Below are positions 1 to 9,142 of a stretch of DNA of 64,000 bases, piece after piece (position 1 is the first letter of the stretch; each line of letters opens with the position of its first letter). Origin of the DNA: Pseudocitrobacter vendiensis (lineage in GTDB: Bacteria > Pseudomonadota > Gammaproteobacteria > Enterobacterales > Enterobacteriaceae); contig NZ_CALSBS010000007.1 in assembly GCF_943590815.1 (NCBI RefSeq), positions 62,001 through 126,000 on the forward strand. Reading direction: 5' to 3'. Position numbers and translations under genes: made by a program. The notes under the pieces were generated by a model, which searched no databases, had not been told where the DNA came from, and was given only the letters and a program-made list of their open reading frames with translations.

Positions 1-1778
1 TACCAGCCCTCTTCCAGCTCGCCGTGTTGGTTCTCGGCGCTCGGTTTTTCCAGCACGCCAGGGTTCTCGACGCGCAAATAGCCGGTCATGATATTCGGCC
101 CTTTCAACTGCAATCGTCCGCCTTTATCAATACCAGGGATCGCCAGCAAACGCGCATCCATTCCGGGTAAAATGCGCCCCACAGTACCCGGCTTCGCCGC
201 CATCGGCACGTTAATGGAAACCACTGGCGCGCATTCCGTCACGCCGTAGCCTTCCAGAATGCGCAGGCCGAACTTGTCCTGCCAGAGTTCTTTGGTACTT
301 TGCTGCAGTTTTTCCGCCCCCGCGACCACGTAGCGAAGACGATAAAAATCATACGGATTCGCGAAGCGCGCGTAGTGACCAAGGAAGGTGGAGGTACCAA
401 ACAGTACGGTACAGTTACGGTCATAAACCAGCTCCGGCACGATGCGATAATGCAATGGGCTCGGATAAAGGAATACCTGCGCGCCGGTCAGCAGCGGCGT
501 AAACAGCCCGACCGTCAGACCGAAGGAGTGAAACAGCGGCAGCGCGGACATAAAGCGATCGTTAGCGGTAAAGTCGGCGATGGTTTTAATCTGCTCGACG
601 TTCGCCAGAATGCTTTTATGGCTGTGCACCACACCTTTCGGGTTGCCTTCGGAACCGGAAGTGAAGAGGATAATCGCCGGGTCTTCCGGTTTCTGTTCGA
701 CCTGCGCCAGACGCGGCACCAGCAGGCGCGAGAAAATCCACAGTTTGTCCTGGGGAGTGATATCACCTTTTAAATCTTCGAGGAACACCCAACGTACCTG
801 AGTCAGCTGTTCGGTCAGGTGCCAGAGTTTGCCTTTATCAAGGAAGGTACGTGACGTAAATATCGTCTTCAGTTCCGCCGCGGTAATCGCGCTGGAAAGC
901 CCCTTCACGCCCGCCGTGTAGTTCATCATCGCCGGAATACGCCCGCGCGCAATCGCCCCGAAAATCACCGCCGCGCTGATCCCTGCGTTCGGCAGCATCA
1001 GGCCGATGCGTTCGCCTTTCCGGGTGTATTTGTCGAGGATCCGCGCCACAAACAGCGTTTTGGTCATCAGTTTGTGGTAACTGTCGGGCTGGAAGTTAAT
1101 GTCTTCCACGCATGGTTTTTTTGCGCCATAACGATACTGGGCGTTAATCAGCGATTCAAAAAGCGTTTCACGCGGACGCACCGCCATCCGCGCTTCCATC
1201 ATAATTTGATGCAGCATTTCGCCCGCAATTTTGCGGCGATCGCGCGCACGCGGCGCATCCGGCATCTCAATACGGGTTGGCGGCAACAGATGCAGCCGAA
1301 TTTGCGGGAAGAGACGCTGCTTCACCAGCCCTTTCAGGCGGCTGAAGTAGGTCAGTTCTGCCCCTTCAATACGTACCGGGATAATGGTCGCGCCCGATTT
1401 TGCCGCCACAAAGGCCGCGCCGTCGTAGATTTTCATCAGCGAACCAGAAACCGAAATACGCCCTTCGGGAAAAATCACCACCGGTCTACCCTGTTCAATC
1501 AGGCGCACCAGGTGTTTGATAGACATTGGTTTAGTCGGGTCGAGCGGTACAAAGTCGATCAGTGGCGTGAGCCAGCGCATAAACCATTTTTGCGAAATCG
1601 AGGAGTAAACTGCAAATACCGGACGTACTGGCAGAAATAGCGCCAGCAAAATACCATCAATAAATGAGACATGGTTCGGGGTAATCAGCACCTTTGATTG
1701 TGTTAAAGCCGCTGTGTCGCCGGTCATCCTTACCCGAAACAGAACTTTAAAAAGCTGCCGAAAAAAGCCAATAACCAT
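1..1778 (-). CDS. aas: Aas, 2-acylglycerophosphoethanolamine acyltransferase / acyl-ACP synthetase (3' end outside window)
   Basis: Inner-membrane bifunctional enzyme that re-acylates lyso-phosphatidylethanolamine using an acyl-ACP it makes itself. The gene reads leftwards from ATG 1778, preceded by AAGGAG, and leaves the window after about 592 codons; the E. coli protein has about 719. The N-terminal third is a PlsC-type acyltransferase, with the NHxxxxD box in PNHVSFIDG and FPEGRIS. The rest is an AMP-forming acyl ligase with the P-loop [12 protein letters not shown] and [10 protein letters not shown]. The first residues ([10 protein letters not shown]) differ from E. coli, but the core is very similar. 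It stands alone, with the Omr sRNA gene upstream on the same strand. The assignment rests on domain order and the galR neighbourhood. Confidence 0.96.
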   Translation of the reverse strand, partial: MVIGFFRQLFKVLFRVRMTGDTAALTQSKVLITPNHVSFIDGILLALFLPVRPVFAVYSSISQKWFMRWLTPLIDFVPLDPTKPMSIKHLVRLIEQGRPVVIFPEGRISVSGSLMKIYDGAAFVAAKSGATIIPVRIEGAELTYFSRLKGLVKQRLFPQIRLHLLPPTRIEMPDAPRARDRRKIAGEMLHQIMMEARMAVRPRETLFESLINAQYRYGAKKPCVEDINFQPDSYHKLMTKTLFVARILDKYTRKGERIGLMLPNAGISAAVIFGAIARGRIPAMMNYTAGVKGLSSAITAAELKTIFTSRTFLDKGKLWHLTEQLTQVRWVFLEDLKGDITPQDKLWIFSRLLVPRLAQVEQKPEDPAIILFTSGSEGNPKGVVHSHKSILANVEQIKTIADFTANDRFMSALPLFHSFGLTVGLFTPLLTGAQVFLYPSPLHYRIVPELVYDRNCTVLFGTSTFLGHYARFANPYDFYRLRYVVAGAEKLQQSTKELWQDKFGLRILEGYGVTECAPVVSINVPMAAKPGTVGRILPGMDARLLAIPGIDKGGRLQLKGPNIMTGYLRVENPGVLEKPSAENQHGELEEGW

Positions 1779-1861
1779 ACCAACTCCTTTTGCCAAAGTT
1801 TTCTCTGCATGAAGGGTACATGAGAAAACAGCGTAAAAGCAGTAAACCCCCAATTCTTGAC

Positions 1862-1945
1862 AAAAAAAACCTGCGCATCTGCGCAGGTTGGTGTAATTCA
1901 AGTCAGTCAACCTTACGGATGACTTCACCTATCAATACCTCTGGG
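1862..1945 (-). ncRNA. omrB: OmrA/OmrB-family small regulatory RNA
   Basis: On the minus strand the transcript would begin CCCAGAGGTATTGATAGGTG, which is the conserved Omr 5' seed. It ends in the stem CCTGCGCAGATGCGCAGG followed by eight T, a Rho-independent terminator that is also the classic Omr 3' end. Omr RNAs are OmpR-activated, Hfq-dependent repressors of outer-membrane protein mRNAs such as ompT, cirA and fecA. E. coli has two tandem copies between aas and galR; only one is visible here. The middle part (GTGAAGTCATCC) resembles omrB more than omrA. The 5' end is inferred from the family, not measured. Confidence 0.9.
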
Positions 1946-2144
1946 ATAATCAGAGTAGCAATCCCGCCGCTGTTTTCTCCAGTACAGAACCGCAACAGCC
2001 CTTCGCAAAGTGTAAGCAAAAGTTTGTATTCGTTTTTTTAGAATCACTTAGTGCTTTTTCGTGTCAACAGGGGACTATCAAAGATCTTTCCTTCACGCGC
2101 CTCTCGCCCTTGAACCTGCGCGAAATTTCCGTAACACTACAGTG

Positions 2145-2161
2145 GTGTAACCGTTTACCCA
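2145..2161 (+). promoter_or_regulatory. Candidate GalR operator upstream of galR
   Basis: GTGTAACCGTTTACCCA fits the 16-17 bp Gal operator pattern (GTGxAAxCGxTTxCAC) with a central CG. It lies 16 bp before the galR start codon. This suggests autoregulation of galR by its product or by GalS. The site is read from the sequence; binding is inference. Confidence 0.6.
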
Positions 2162-2176
2162 TCGAAAAGGCAGTGT

Positions 2177-3193
2177 ATGGCGACTATCAAAGATGTGGCT
2201 CGACTGGCTGGCGTCTCTGTCGCCACCGTCTCCCGCGTAATCAATAATTCCCCGAAAGCCAGCGATGCTTCGCGTCAGTCGGTGTCTTCGGCCATGGAAA
2301 CACTCAACTACCACCCTAACGCTAACGCGCGCGCCCTGGCGCAGCAGTCAACGGAAACCGTGGGGCTGGTGGTGGGCGATGTGTCTGATCCCTTCTTTGG
2401 CGCCATGGTCAAAGCTGTAGAGCAGGTGGCATATCACACAGGCAACTTTTTGCTGATCGGTAACGGCTATCACAATGAATTAAAAGAGCGTCAGGCCATT
2501 GAGCAGTTAATCCGCCATCGCTGTGCGGCGCTGGTAGTACACACCAAAATGATTCCTGATGCGGAACTGGTCGGGTTGATGAAGCAAATACCCGGCATGG
2601 TGCTGATTAACCGCATATTGCCCGGCTTTGAAAAACGCTGCGTGGCGCTGGACGACCGCTATGGCGCGTGGCTCGCGACACGTCATTTGATTCAGCAGGG
2701 GCATACCCGGATTGGCTACATCTGCTCAAACCACGCGATTTCCGATGCGGAAGACCGCTTGCAGGGATATTACGACGCGCTAAAAGAGAACGGGCTGCCG
2801 TGTAACGATCGGCTGGTGACCTTCGCGGAACCCGACGAAAGCGGCGGCGAGCAGGCAATGACCGAGCTACTGGGGCGCGGAAAACAGTTTACCGCCGTGG
2901 CCTGCTATAACGACTCGATGGCAGCAGGCGCAATGGGCGTGCTCAATGATAACGGCATCGACGTGCCGCAGGAGATTTCGCTGATTGGTTTCGATGATGT
3001 ACTGGTATCACGCTATGTGCGCCCACGTCTGACAACCATTCGTTATCCGATTGTCACCATGGCAACGCAGGCAGCAGAACTGGCGCTGGCACTGTCGGAA
3101 AAACGCCCGGTGCCAGATGTCACGCATCTCTTCAGCCCGACGCTTGTGCGCCGTCATTCGGTGTCGGTGCCGGCGGAGAGTGATAAGGCTTAA
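2177..3193 (+). CDS. galR: GalR, galactose-operon repressor (LacI family)
   Basis: DNA-binding repressor of galactose transport and metabolism genes, released by galactose. It has 338 residues, close to the 343 of E. coli GalR. Residues 1-50 are the LacI helix-turn-helix (IKDVARLAGVSVATVSRVIN), then the hinge helix (NARALAQQ) and a periplasmic-binding-protein-like sugar domain ending about residue 330, with the family motif LIGFDDVLVSRYVRP. The start ATG 2177 gives MATIKDVARLAGVS as in E. coli. A Gal-operator-like site lies 16 bp upstream. Position next to aas and the Omr sRNA is as in E. coli. A hairpin (GGCGGGT...ACCCGCC, about 3201-3226) follows the stop but lacks a clear T tract. Confidence 0.95.
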   Translation: MATIKDVARLAGVSVATVSRVINNSPKASDASRQSVSSAMETLNYHPNANARALAQQSTETVGLVVGDVSDPFFGAMVKAVEQVAYHTGNFLLIGNGYHNELKERQAIEQLIRHRCAALVVHTKMIPDAELVGLMKQIPGMVLINRILPGFEKRCVALDDRYGAWLATRHLIQQGHTRIGYICSNHAISDAEDRLQGYYDALKENGLPCNDRLVTFAEPDESGGEQAMTELLGRGKQFTAVACYNDSMAAGAMGVLNDNGIDVPQEISLIGFDDVLVSRYVRPRLTTIRYPIVTMATQAAELALALSEKRPVPDVTHLFSPTLVRRHSVSVPAESDKA

Positions 3194-3477
3194 TGCTTCA
3201 GGCGGGTAGCGCTACGCACACCCGCCATATCCCTATAATATTCAACGGCTATCGCGAGCACTTTTCCTAAAACCCTCTGTTTACGTATTACCTCTCATTT
3301 CGTTTTGGTCTTTGTATAAATAATATCTGGGGCCAAAATATCTCCAACACCTGGACCTTCAGTTTCTGACAAGCTCGGGTTCTATAACATATGGGTTTTC
3401 AATAATCATAACTACAAAGGTTTTAACATAAAAACATAATAACTCAACATACTACATTGCAACTCAGGAACTGAAAA

Positions 3478-3958
3478 ATGCCACAAAAAATAAAAAACAA
3501 AATAAAAGATATCTTTTTTATATTCAGGGGTAAAATAAAAACCCCATTTTCTGGAGTTTTTGTAATTGCATTTTCGATATGGTTCATAAAATCGACAATA
3601 GAAGATATGGCCATGTATCAGTTTACATCTCTCTTTCACTATGGAGAGATTATTTACTTCAACGGCTATCAGATAGTTCTTCCTCTAGGTATTCCAATTT
3701 TTTTCTTTGCAATGGCAACCATAGTATTTTCATTTTTTAGGAAAGGTACCAAGAAAAATAGACTTCACCATGAACCTCATTACGTTAATCTTAATCATGC
3801 TAATCTTTCTTACTCAACTCCTTTGTCTGCTCGTCACCATATGGCTGGGTGTATTCTCCCCCTACAAGGCATGCGAAACAGAAGCTCTGAGGTATTTTTA
3901 TGTTCGAGATCTCGGAGACTGTCAACGCCTGATGTGGGAAGATACACACATAGAGTGA
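3478..3958 (+). pseudogene. Small membrane protein, frameshifted paralogue of the next gene
   Basis: Two reading frames together make one protein like the neighbour at 4032. Frame 1 from ATG 3478 covers about 90 residues with two hydrophobic segments and FHYGEIIYFNG. A second frame then carries KIDFTMNL, a hydrophobic stretch, TIWLGVFSPYKACE and VRDLGDCQRL, ending at 3958. The two frames meet around 3741-3757, by the T and A/G runs in TTTTTTAGGAAAGG, so removal of one base would restore about 160 residues. This could be true decay, a phase-variable tract or a sequencing error. The gene is AT-rich compared with galR. I do not recognise the family with certainty; DUF1240-like enterobacterial membrane proteins are a guess. 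Confidence 0.6.
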
Positions 3959-4031
3959 GAAGGTAATACGCACGTAAACTCGCTCTTTCACAATAGTACC
4001 TGGCAGCCAACCATTAGAGATAAAATTAAGA

Positions 4032-4523
4032 TTGAAAACGGAACGCAAACCCATTACAAAAAAACATAATAATAATTCAACATATTGGAATAGAACAAAA
4101 TCATTTATGAGTGGTGTTATTATCAGCACTGTCTCCATACTCATCCTGTATGACTATTCCACCACGCTGACAGCATACAAACTAACATCAATTTTTCATT
4201 ACGGCGATATCATTTATTTTAATAGTATCGATTTTTCATTATTAATGACGGTACCAGGATTTTGTTGCGGGTTTATTTTTGGCGTACTCACTATTATCTT
4301 TGGCGTTAAACGCCCCAAAAATGTTGAGTTTACGATGTGCATCGCCGCTTGCATAATGATCCCACTTTTAGTTATGACACAGGTCGTCGGTTTTCTCGTC
4401 ACCATCTGGTTGGGAGTATTCTCCCCCTACAAAACATGCGAACCAGAAGGCTTCAGGTATTACTACGTTCGGGATATCGGAGATTGCCAACGTTTAATAG
4501 GGGAAGAAACGCGTAAAGAGTAA
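4032..4523 (+). CDS. Uncharacterised small membrane protein, intact paralogue of the preceding gene
   Basis: Up to 163 residues. The frame opens with TTG at 4032; the first in-frame ATG is 4107, but alignment with the upstream paralogue favours the longer form. Visible features are a charged N-terminus, a hydrophobic segment (about 27-43), the shared motif FHYGDIIYFN (about 56-65), a second (about 70-88) and third (about 101-131) membrane segment, and a conserved C-terminal tail FSPYKTCE...YYYVRDIGDCQRLIGEE with two cysteines. The gene sits 73 bp after its frameshifted copy, in AT-rich DNA between galR and a LacI regulator. Function unknown; the tandem, diverging pair recalls immunity-type or envelope-stress small proteins, but nothing in the sequence proves this. 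Confidence 0.6.
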   Translation: MKTERKPITKKHNNNSTYWNRTKSFMSGVIISTVSILILYDYSTTLTAYKLTSIFHYGDIIYFNSIDFSLLMTVPGFCCGFIFGVLTIIFGVKRPKNVEFTMCIAACIMIPLLVMTQVVGFLVTIWLGVFSPYKTCEPEGFRYYYVRDIGDCQRLIGEETRKE

Positions 4524-4671
4524 GAAGGCCCTGCGTGTGCTCCCTGGTCTCGCTGCACACCCACTTCCCTTCAAAACCGTGATCCCGATAGTTATTTGCC
4601 GCGTTCTCAACGCATATGCCCCTGAATGTCTGTGATAAACTGCGGAAATCACGTGGCATCAGGAACAGACA

Positions 4672-5703
4672 ATGACAACAATGCTGGATGTCTCAATTCG
4701 CGCAGGCGTTTCGAAAGCAACGGTTTCCCGCGTCTTGAACGGCACAGGTCAGGTAAAAGAGAGCACCCGTCAGCAGGTGTTCAAAGCAATGGAAGAGTTG
4801 GGCTACCGGCCAAATTTTCTGGCGCGCTCACTGGCAAACCGCACCAGCAATAGCATTGGGCTGATTGTCTCAACCTTTGACGGCTTCTATTTTGGCCGCC
4901 TGTTACAACAGGCATCGCGTCAGACGGAAGTCTGGGGCAAGCAGTTGATTGTCGCCGACGGGCACGACGAGCCAGAGCGAGAAAAGCAGGCAGTGCAGAT
5001 GCTGGCCGATCGCCAGTGCGATGCGATTGTGCTCTACACCCGTTTTATGAGCGAAGAAACCATCATGTCGCTCATCGATTCCATTCCCATGCCGCTGGTG
5101 GTGATCAACCGCGACGTCAGCCAGGCGCGCGAGCGCTGCGTCTTCTTCGAACAGCAGGATGCCGCCTTTCAGGCAGTGGAGTACCTGATTTCTCAGGGCC
5201 ATCGCGACATCGCCTGCCTCACGGTACCCATCCACACGCCGACCGGGAAAGCGCGTTTAGAAGGGTATAAAAATGCGCTGGAAAAACATGGTATTGCATG
5301 GGATCCGGCGAAGGTAAAATATGGCGATGCGGGTATGACCTGCGGCTTTGAGAAGTGCAATGAACTGCTGAGCGAAAAGGTGCCATTTAGCGCGCTGTTT
5401 GCCTGTAACGATGATATGGCGCTGGGCGCATCAAAAGCGCTGCATCAGGCAGGGCTACGCATTCCGCAGGATATTTCACTGTTCGGGTTCGATGACGCGC
5501 CGAGCGCGAAATGGCTGGAGCCGGGGCTGTCGACGGTTTATCTGCCGATCGATAACATGATCGTGACCGCTATCGATCAAGCCATTAAGCTCGCCAATGA
5601 CGAGCCTATTGAAACCATCCCGCCGTTTACCGGCACGCTGGTTCTACGTGATACGGTGACGACGGGACCGTTTTACGCCAGTTCCAGCGCCAGCAGTTCC
5701 TGA
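4672..5703 (+). CDS. LacI-family transcriptional regulator, AscG-like
   Basis: A 343-residue repressor-type protein. Residues 1-50 hold the helix-turn-helix (MLDVSIRAGVSKATVSRVLNG) and are followed by the hinge and a sugar-binding domain with FGFDDAPSAKWLEPGLSTV. It resembles E. coli AscG, the repressor of a cryptic beta-glucoside operon, but is clearly not galR. ATG 4672 follows AGGAAC. The effector is unknown; there is no obvious sugar operon beside it, so it may act at a distance. The C-terminus ends in a serine-rich tail (YASSSASSS) whose last 31 bp overlap the 3' end of lysA on the other strand, so the two genes converge and share coding DNA. Confidence 0.85.
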   Translation: MTTMLDVSIRAGVSKATVSRVLNGTGQVKESTRQQVFKAMEELGYRPNFLARSLANRTSNSIGLIVSTFDGFYFGRLLQQASRQTEVWGKQLIVADGHDEPEREKQAVQMLADRQCDAIVLYTRFMSEETIMSLIDSIPMPLVVINRDVSQARERCVFFEQQDAAFQAVEYLISQGHRDIACLTVPIHTPTGKARLEGYKNALEKHGIAWDPAKVKYGDAGMTCGFEKCNELLSEKVPFSALFACNDDMALGASKALHQAGLRIPQDISLFGFDDAPSAKWLEPGLSTVYLPIDNMIVTAIDQAIKLANDEPIETIPPFTGTLVLRDTVTTGPFYASSSASSS

Positions 5704-6935
5704 ATTGTCTGACGGCGGCGAATCAAACGCGCCGCGCCATTATCAAACAGCACTTCCGGCAGTAGCGGGCGACTGTTGTAGTTCGATGACATCGACGCAC
5801 CGTACGCACCGGTGTCGTGCAGTACCAGATAATCGCCCGGCTTCACCGCAGGCAAGGCGCGCGTTTCCACTTTTCCACCTTCCTGCTGTGTAAAGACATC
5901 GCCCGACTCGCACAGCGGGCCGGCAACCACCGTTTCAATCAGCGGTGCCTGGGAGAGGTCGCGCCCGTTAGCGGCGAGCGCTGAAATGTGGTGATAGCTA
6001 CCGTACATGGCCGGACGCATCAGATCGTTAAATCCGGCATCGATCAGCACAAAGTGGCGGCTCCCCATCGCTTTCACGCTACGCACCTGCGCCACCAGCA
6101 CGCCAGACTCCGCCACCAGGAAGCGCCCCGGCTCAAGTTCAAGCTTGACCGGATGCCCCAGATGTTTGGCAATCTGTTCACGCGCACCGTTCCACAGGCC
6201 GTAGTAGTGATCGGTGTTGATCGCTTCTTCGCCTTCACGATAGGGGATAGACAGCCCGCCCCCCGCAGAGATCGCTTCCAGATCCTGACCAAATTCAATA
6301 ACCTGACGCACCATTGCACCGCAAACCTGTTCCAGATGCCCATAATCCACGCCGGAACCGATGTGCATGTGAATGCCCACCAGCTTTAGCTGATAACGCT
6401 GAATCACGTCCAGCGCGGCCGGAAGATCGCTATACCAGATACCGTGTTTGCTGTTTTCGCCGCCGGTGTTGGTTTTCTGGCTGTGACCGTGACCAAAGCC
6501 TGGATTCACGCGCAGCCACACGCGATGTCCTGGAGACACCTCACCCAGTTGTGCCAGCATATCGACGGAACCGGCGTTTACCGGGATCTGCAACTCATGC
6601 ACGCGTGAAAGCGTCGCCTCGTCGATGGTGTCAGCGGTAAAAACGATATCATCAGAACCTGCCCCTGGCTGATAGCCCGCCACCAGCGCGCGCTCAATCT
6701 CACCCAATGACACTGAATCTACCTTCACACCCTGCTCGCGCATCAGACGCAGAATATGGATGTTCGAGCATGCTTTTTGGGCAAAACGCACGACATCAAA
6801 CTGGCTCAATTTGGCAATCTGCTGGCGAATAATTTGCGCGTCATACACCCAGACCGGGCAGCCAAATTCAGCGGGCAGGCGCAGCAGATTTTCTGCAGTC
6901 AGGTCGGTGTCGGTACTGTTAAGCGGGCGTGGCAT
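5673..6935 (-). CDS. lysA: LysA, diaminopimelate decarboxylase
   Basis: PLP enzyme that decarboxylates meso-diaminopimelate to L-lysine, the last step of lysine synthesis, in the cytoplasm. It has 420 residues, as in E. coli. The alanine-racemase-like barrel carries the PLP lysine K54 in FAQKACSN, HMHIGSG and the glycine loop AGGGLS; the C-terminal beta domain carries GPLCESGDVF and HDTGAYGASM. I chose ATG 6935 (MPRPLNSTDTDLTAE) because it matches the E. coli start; an upstream in-frame extension to 7025 lacks similarity. lysA is divergent from its activator lysR. A palindromic repeat has entered the shared promoter region, making it about 245 bp. Confidence 0.97.
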   Translation of the reverse strand: MPRPLNSTDTDLTAENLLRLPAEFGCPVWVYDAQIIRQQIAKLSQFDVVRFAQKACSNIHILRLMREQGVKVDSVSLGEIERALVAGYQPGAGSDDIVFTADTIDEATLSRVHELQIPVNAGSVDMLAQLGEVSPGHRVWLRVNPGFGHGHSQKTNTGGENSKHGIWYSDLPAALDVIQRYQLKLVGIHMHIGSGVDYGHLEQVCGAMVRQVIEFGQDLEAISAGGGLSIPYREGEEAINTDHYYGLWNGAREQIAKHLGHPVKLELEPGRFLVAESGVLVAQVRSVKAMGSRHFVLIDAGFNDLMRPAMYGSYHHISALAANGRDLSQAPLIETVVAGPLCESGDVFTQQEGGKVETRALPAVKPGDYLVLHDTGAYGASMSSNYNSRPLLPEVLFDNGAARLIRRRQTIQELLALELA

Positions 6936-7057
6936 AAAAGGCTCCGGTGTCAGATGTTGCTTTTTACCGATTACGCCACAGGATGAAGGGAATAAAAAAT
7001 ATCGTTTTATGGCGAGTCTATGCAAAAATGATATGGTTTGGATTTGTGCGCGGTATA

Positions 7058-7153
7058 CCCCTCACCCCGGCCCTCTTCCCCAAAGGGGCGAGGGCGAAAC
7101 ACGCGCACGGTCAGTCCCCTCGCCCCTTTGGGGAGAGGGTTAAGGTGAGGGGG
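7058..7153. repeat. Palindromic intergenic repeat between lysA and lysR
   Basis: Imperfect inverted repeat: the left arm is CCCCTCACCCCGGCCCTCTT and the right arm is GGGGAGAGGG..AAGGTGAGGGG, with inner arms CCCAAAGGGGCGAGGG and CCCTCGCCCCTTTGGGG. It is one of four members of this family in the window (also 15354, 24747 and 59232). It could fold into a long hairpin in RNA from either strand. Here it lies between two divergent promoters and ends about 15 bp before the lysR Shine-Dalgarno. Confidence 0.85.
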
Positions 7154-7180
7154 AAAAAACCCACAAACCAGGAGCCCACA

Positions 7181-8104
7181 ATGCCCGCCGTCAACCTGCG
7201 CCACATTGAAATCTTCCATGCGGTTATGACCGCCGGTAACCTGACGGAAGCCGCGCGCCTGCTGCACACCTCGCAGCCCACGGTCAGCCGCGAACTGGCG
7301 CGCTTTGAAAAAGTGCTCGGATTGAAGCTCTTTGAACGCAGCCGTGGCCGCTTACATCCTACCGTTCAAGGATTAAGACTGTTTGAAGAGGTGCAACGCT
7401 CCTGGTACGGGCTCGATCGTATCGTTAGCGCGGCGGAAAGCCTGCGCGAGTTCCGCCAGGGCGAGCTGTCGATTGTGTGCCTGCCGGTGTTTTCACAATC
7501 CTTTTTACCGTTGTTGATCCAGCCTTTTCTGGCGCGCTACCCGGATGTCAGCCTGCAAATCGTGCCGCAGGAGTCGCCGTTGCTGGAGGAGTGGCTCTCG
7601 GCACAGCGCCATGATTTAGGGCTGACGGAAACGCTGCACACGCCCGCAGGGACTGAACGCACGCCGCTACTGACGCTCAACGAAGTCTGCGTGCTGCCGC
7701 AGGATCATCCACTGACGGCAAAAAGCGTACTGACGCCGGAAGATTTTCAGGGCGAAAATTACATCAGCCTGTCGCGTACCGACAGCTATCGCCAACTGCT
7801 GGATGCATTATTCACCGAGCATCAGGTGAAACGGAGAATGGTGGTAGAAACCCACAGCGCGGCGTCAATTTGTGCGATGGTGCGGGCAGGCGCGGGAATT
7901 TCAGTGGTTAACCCATTCACCGCGCTGGATTACGTTAATAGCGGGGTGGTGATCCGCCGTTTCAGTAAAGATGTGCCGTTTACCGTGAGTCTGATTCGCC
8001 CGCTCCACCGGCCCGGTTCGGCGCTGGTTGAGGCATTTACGCAGCATATGCAGGTGAATCTGGGTGTGATTACCGATACGTTGAACAAGGTTCTAGCGCC
8101 GTAA
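7181..8104 (+). CDS. lysR: LysR, transcriptional activator of lysA
   Basis: Founding member of the LysR family. It activates lysA when diaminopimelate is present and represses itself. It has 307 residues against 311 in E. coli. The N-terminal winged helix-turn-helix (LRHIEIFHAVMTAGNLTEAA, then TSQPTVSREL) is followed by the two-lobed effector domain, with family landmarks such as LSIVCLPVFSQSFLP and THSAASICAMVRAG. ATG 7181 has a good AGGAG at 7170-7174 and matches the E. coli N-terminus; a longer frame back to 6947 runs through the palindromic repeat and is not credible. The last 20 residues differ from E. coli. Confidence 0.96.
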   Translation: MPAVNLRHIEIFHAVMTAGNLTEAARLLHTSQPTVSRELARFEKVLGLKLFERSRGRLHPTVQGLRLFEEVQRSWYGLDRIVSAAESLREFRQGELSIVCLPVFSQSFLPLLIQPFLARYPDVSLQIVPQESPLLEEWLSAQRHDLGLTETLHTPAGTERTPLLTLNEVCVLPQDHPLTAKSVLTPEDFQGENYISLSRTDSYRQLLDALFTEHQVKRRMVVETHSAASICAMVRAGAGISVVNPFTALDYVNSGVVIRRFSKDVPFTVSLIRPLHRPGSALVEAFTQHMQVNLGVITDTLNKVLAP

Positions 8105-8110
8105 AGGGAT

Positions 8111-8301
8111 GCCGGATGGCGGCTACGCCTTATCCGGCCTACGAATCGTGCGTGTTTGCCGGATGGCGGCTGCGCCTTATCCGGCCTACTAATCGTGCGT
8201 GTTTGCCGGATGGCGGCTGCGCCTTATCCGGCCTACTAATCGTGCGTGTTTGCCGGATGGCGGCAGTCTTGTAGGCCCGGTAAGCGAAGCGTCACCGGGC
8301 A
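8111..8301. repeat. REP (BIME-like) array between lysR and ygeA
   Basis: Four copies of the REP core GCCGGATGGCGGC(TAC/TGC)GCC begin at 8111, 8158, 8205 and 8252, a regular 47-bp spacing with the linker AATCGTGCGTGTTT. The array closes with an inverted, diverged partner (GTAGGCCCGGTAAGCGAAGC...CACCGGGC, 8270-8301). This is the REP type of E. coli, Salmonella and Citrobacter. It separates two convergent genes and probably protects both transcript 3' ends. Confidence 0.92.
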
Positions 8302-8308
8302 TTAAGGC

Positions 8309-9001
8309 TCAGGAGAGCATGAAATCCACCGCATCAGCGGCGTGGATCGCCGCCGTATCGAACACCGGCAGCGGGCTAAGTTCCGCAGGCACCAGCAGGC
8401 CAATTTCGGTGCAGCCAAAAATCACGCCCTGCGCACCCTGCGCTTTAAGTGCCGAAATCACCTCGAGGTAATAGTCACGTGACGCCTCGCTGAAGGTGCC
8501 AAGGCACAGCTCATCAAAGATTATCTGGTTGATACGCGCGCGGTCGTCGCTGTCCGGAATCAGCGTGCTGATGGCAAATTCCTGTTGCAGACGGCCGCGA
8601 TAGAAATCCTGTTCCATGGTGTAGCGTGTGCCCAACAGCGCAACGTTACGCATTCCCGTTTTCTGGATGGCGCGTCCGGTCGCATCGGCAATGTGCAGGA
8701 ACGGCACAGTCACAGCGTTCTCGATGTGATCCGCCACTTTGTGCATGGTGTTGGTACACAGCACAATCCCTTGTGCACCGGCCTGCTCCAGCCCTTTTGC
8801 CGCCTGCGCCAGAATGTCGCCCGCGCGCTGCCAGTCACCGCTCGACTGACAGGCTTCAATCTCCTGAAAATCAACGCTATGCAGCAGTATTTGCGCCGAA
8901 TGCAGCCCACCCAGGCGCTGCTTTACGCCTTCATTAATCAGCCGATAATAGGGGATTGTCGATTCCCAGCTCATGCCACCTAACAGCCCAATCGTTTTCA
9001 T
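8309..9001 (-). CDS. ygeA: YgeA, broad-specificity amino-acid racemase
   Basis: Cofactor-independent racemase of the Asp/Glu racemase family; E. coli YgeA interconverts L- and D-forms of several amino acids, with homoserine preferred. It has 230 residues, the E. coli length. The two catalytic cysteines are visible in [11 protein letters not shown] (about residue 83) and [10 protein letters not shown] (about 197). The start ATG 9001 gives [15 protein letters not shown] as in E. coli; the frame opens further upstream but without similarity. It is divergent from kdgF, and the 140-bp gap holds a KdgR-type operator closer to kdgF. Confidence 0.95.
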   Translation of the reverse strand: MKTIGLLGGMSWESTIPYYRLINEGVKQRLGGLHSAQILLHSVDFQEIEACQSSGDWQRAGDILAQAAKGLEQAGAQGIVLCTNTMHKVADHIENAVTVPFLHIADATGRAIQKTGMRNVALLGTRYTMEQDFYRGRLQQEFAISTLIPDSDDRARINQIIFDELCLGTFSEASRDYYLEVISALKAQGAQGVIFGCTEIGLLVPAELSPLPVFDTAAIHAADAVDFMLS

Positions 9002-9103
9002 TTTTATGCCTCGGTTTTTCGCGTGCCTCCAGTGAAGCAAACTTGTGATCAACTTTCCACTTCTCCAGCAGCCGATTTCTTTTTCACGCATTCTGAGATA
9101 AGT

Positions 9104-9123
9104 TAAATGAAACATTGTTTCAA
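9104..9123 (+). promoter_or_regulatory. KdgR-type operator upstream of kdgF
   Basis: AAATGAAACATTGTTTCAAC is a nearly perfect match to the pectin-repressor KdgR box, with arms TGAAAC/GTTTCA. It lies 19 bp before the kdgF start codon, where a bound repressor would block transcription. KdgR itself is not in the window. Confidence 0.85.
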
Positions 9124-9142
9124 CTTACTACAGGACTGCCTG

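Noticed and set aside
6947..7180. N-terminal extension of lysR back to 6947
   Set aside because: It runs through the palindromic repeat and the lysA promoter; the start at 7181 has a good ribosome-binding site and matches E. coli LysR.
8199..8471. 90-codon frame over the REP array and ygeA end
   Set aside because: It is made of REP repeats and the complement of ygeA.
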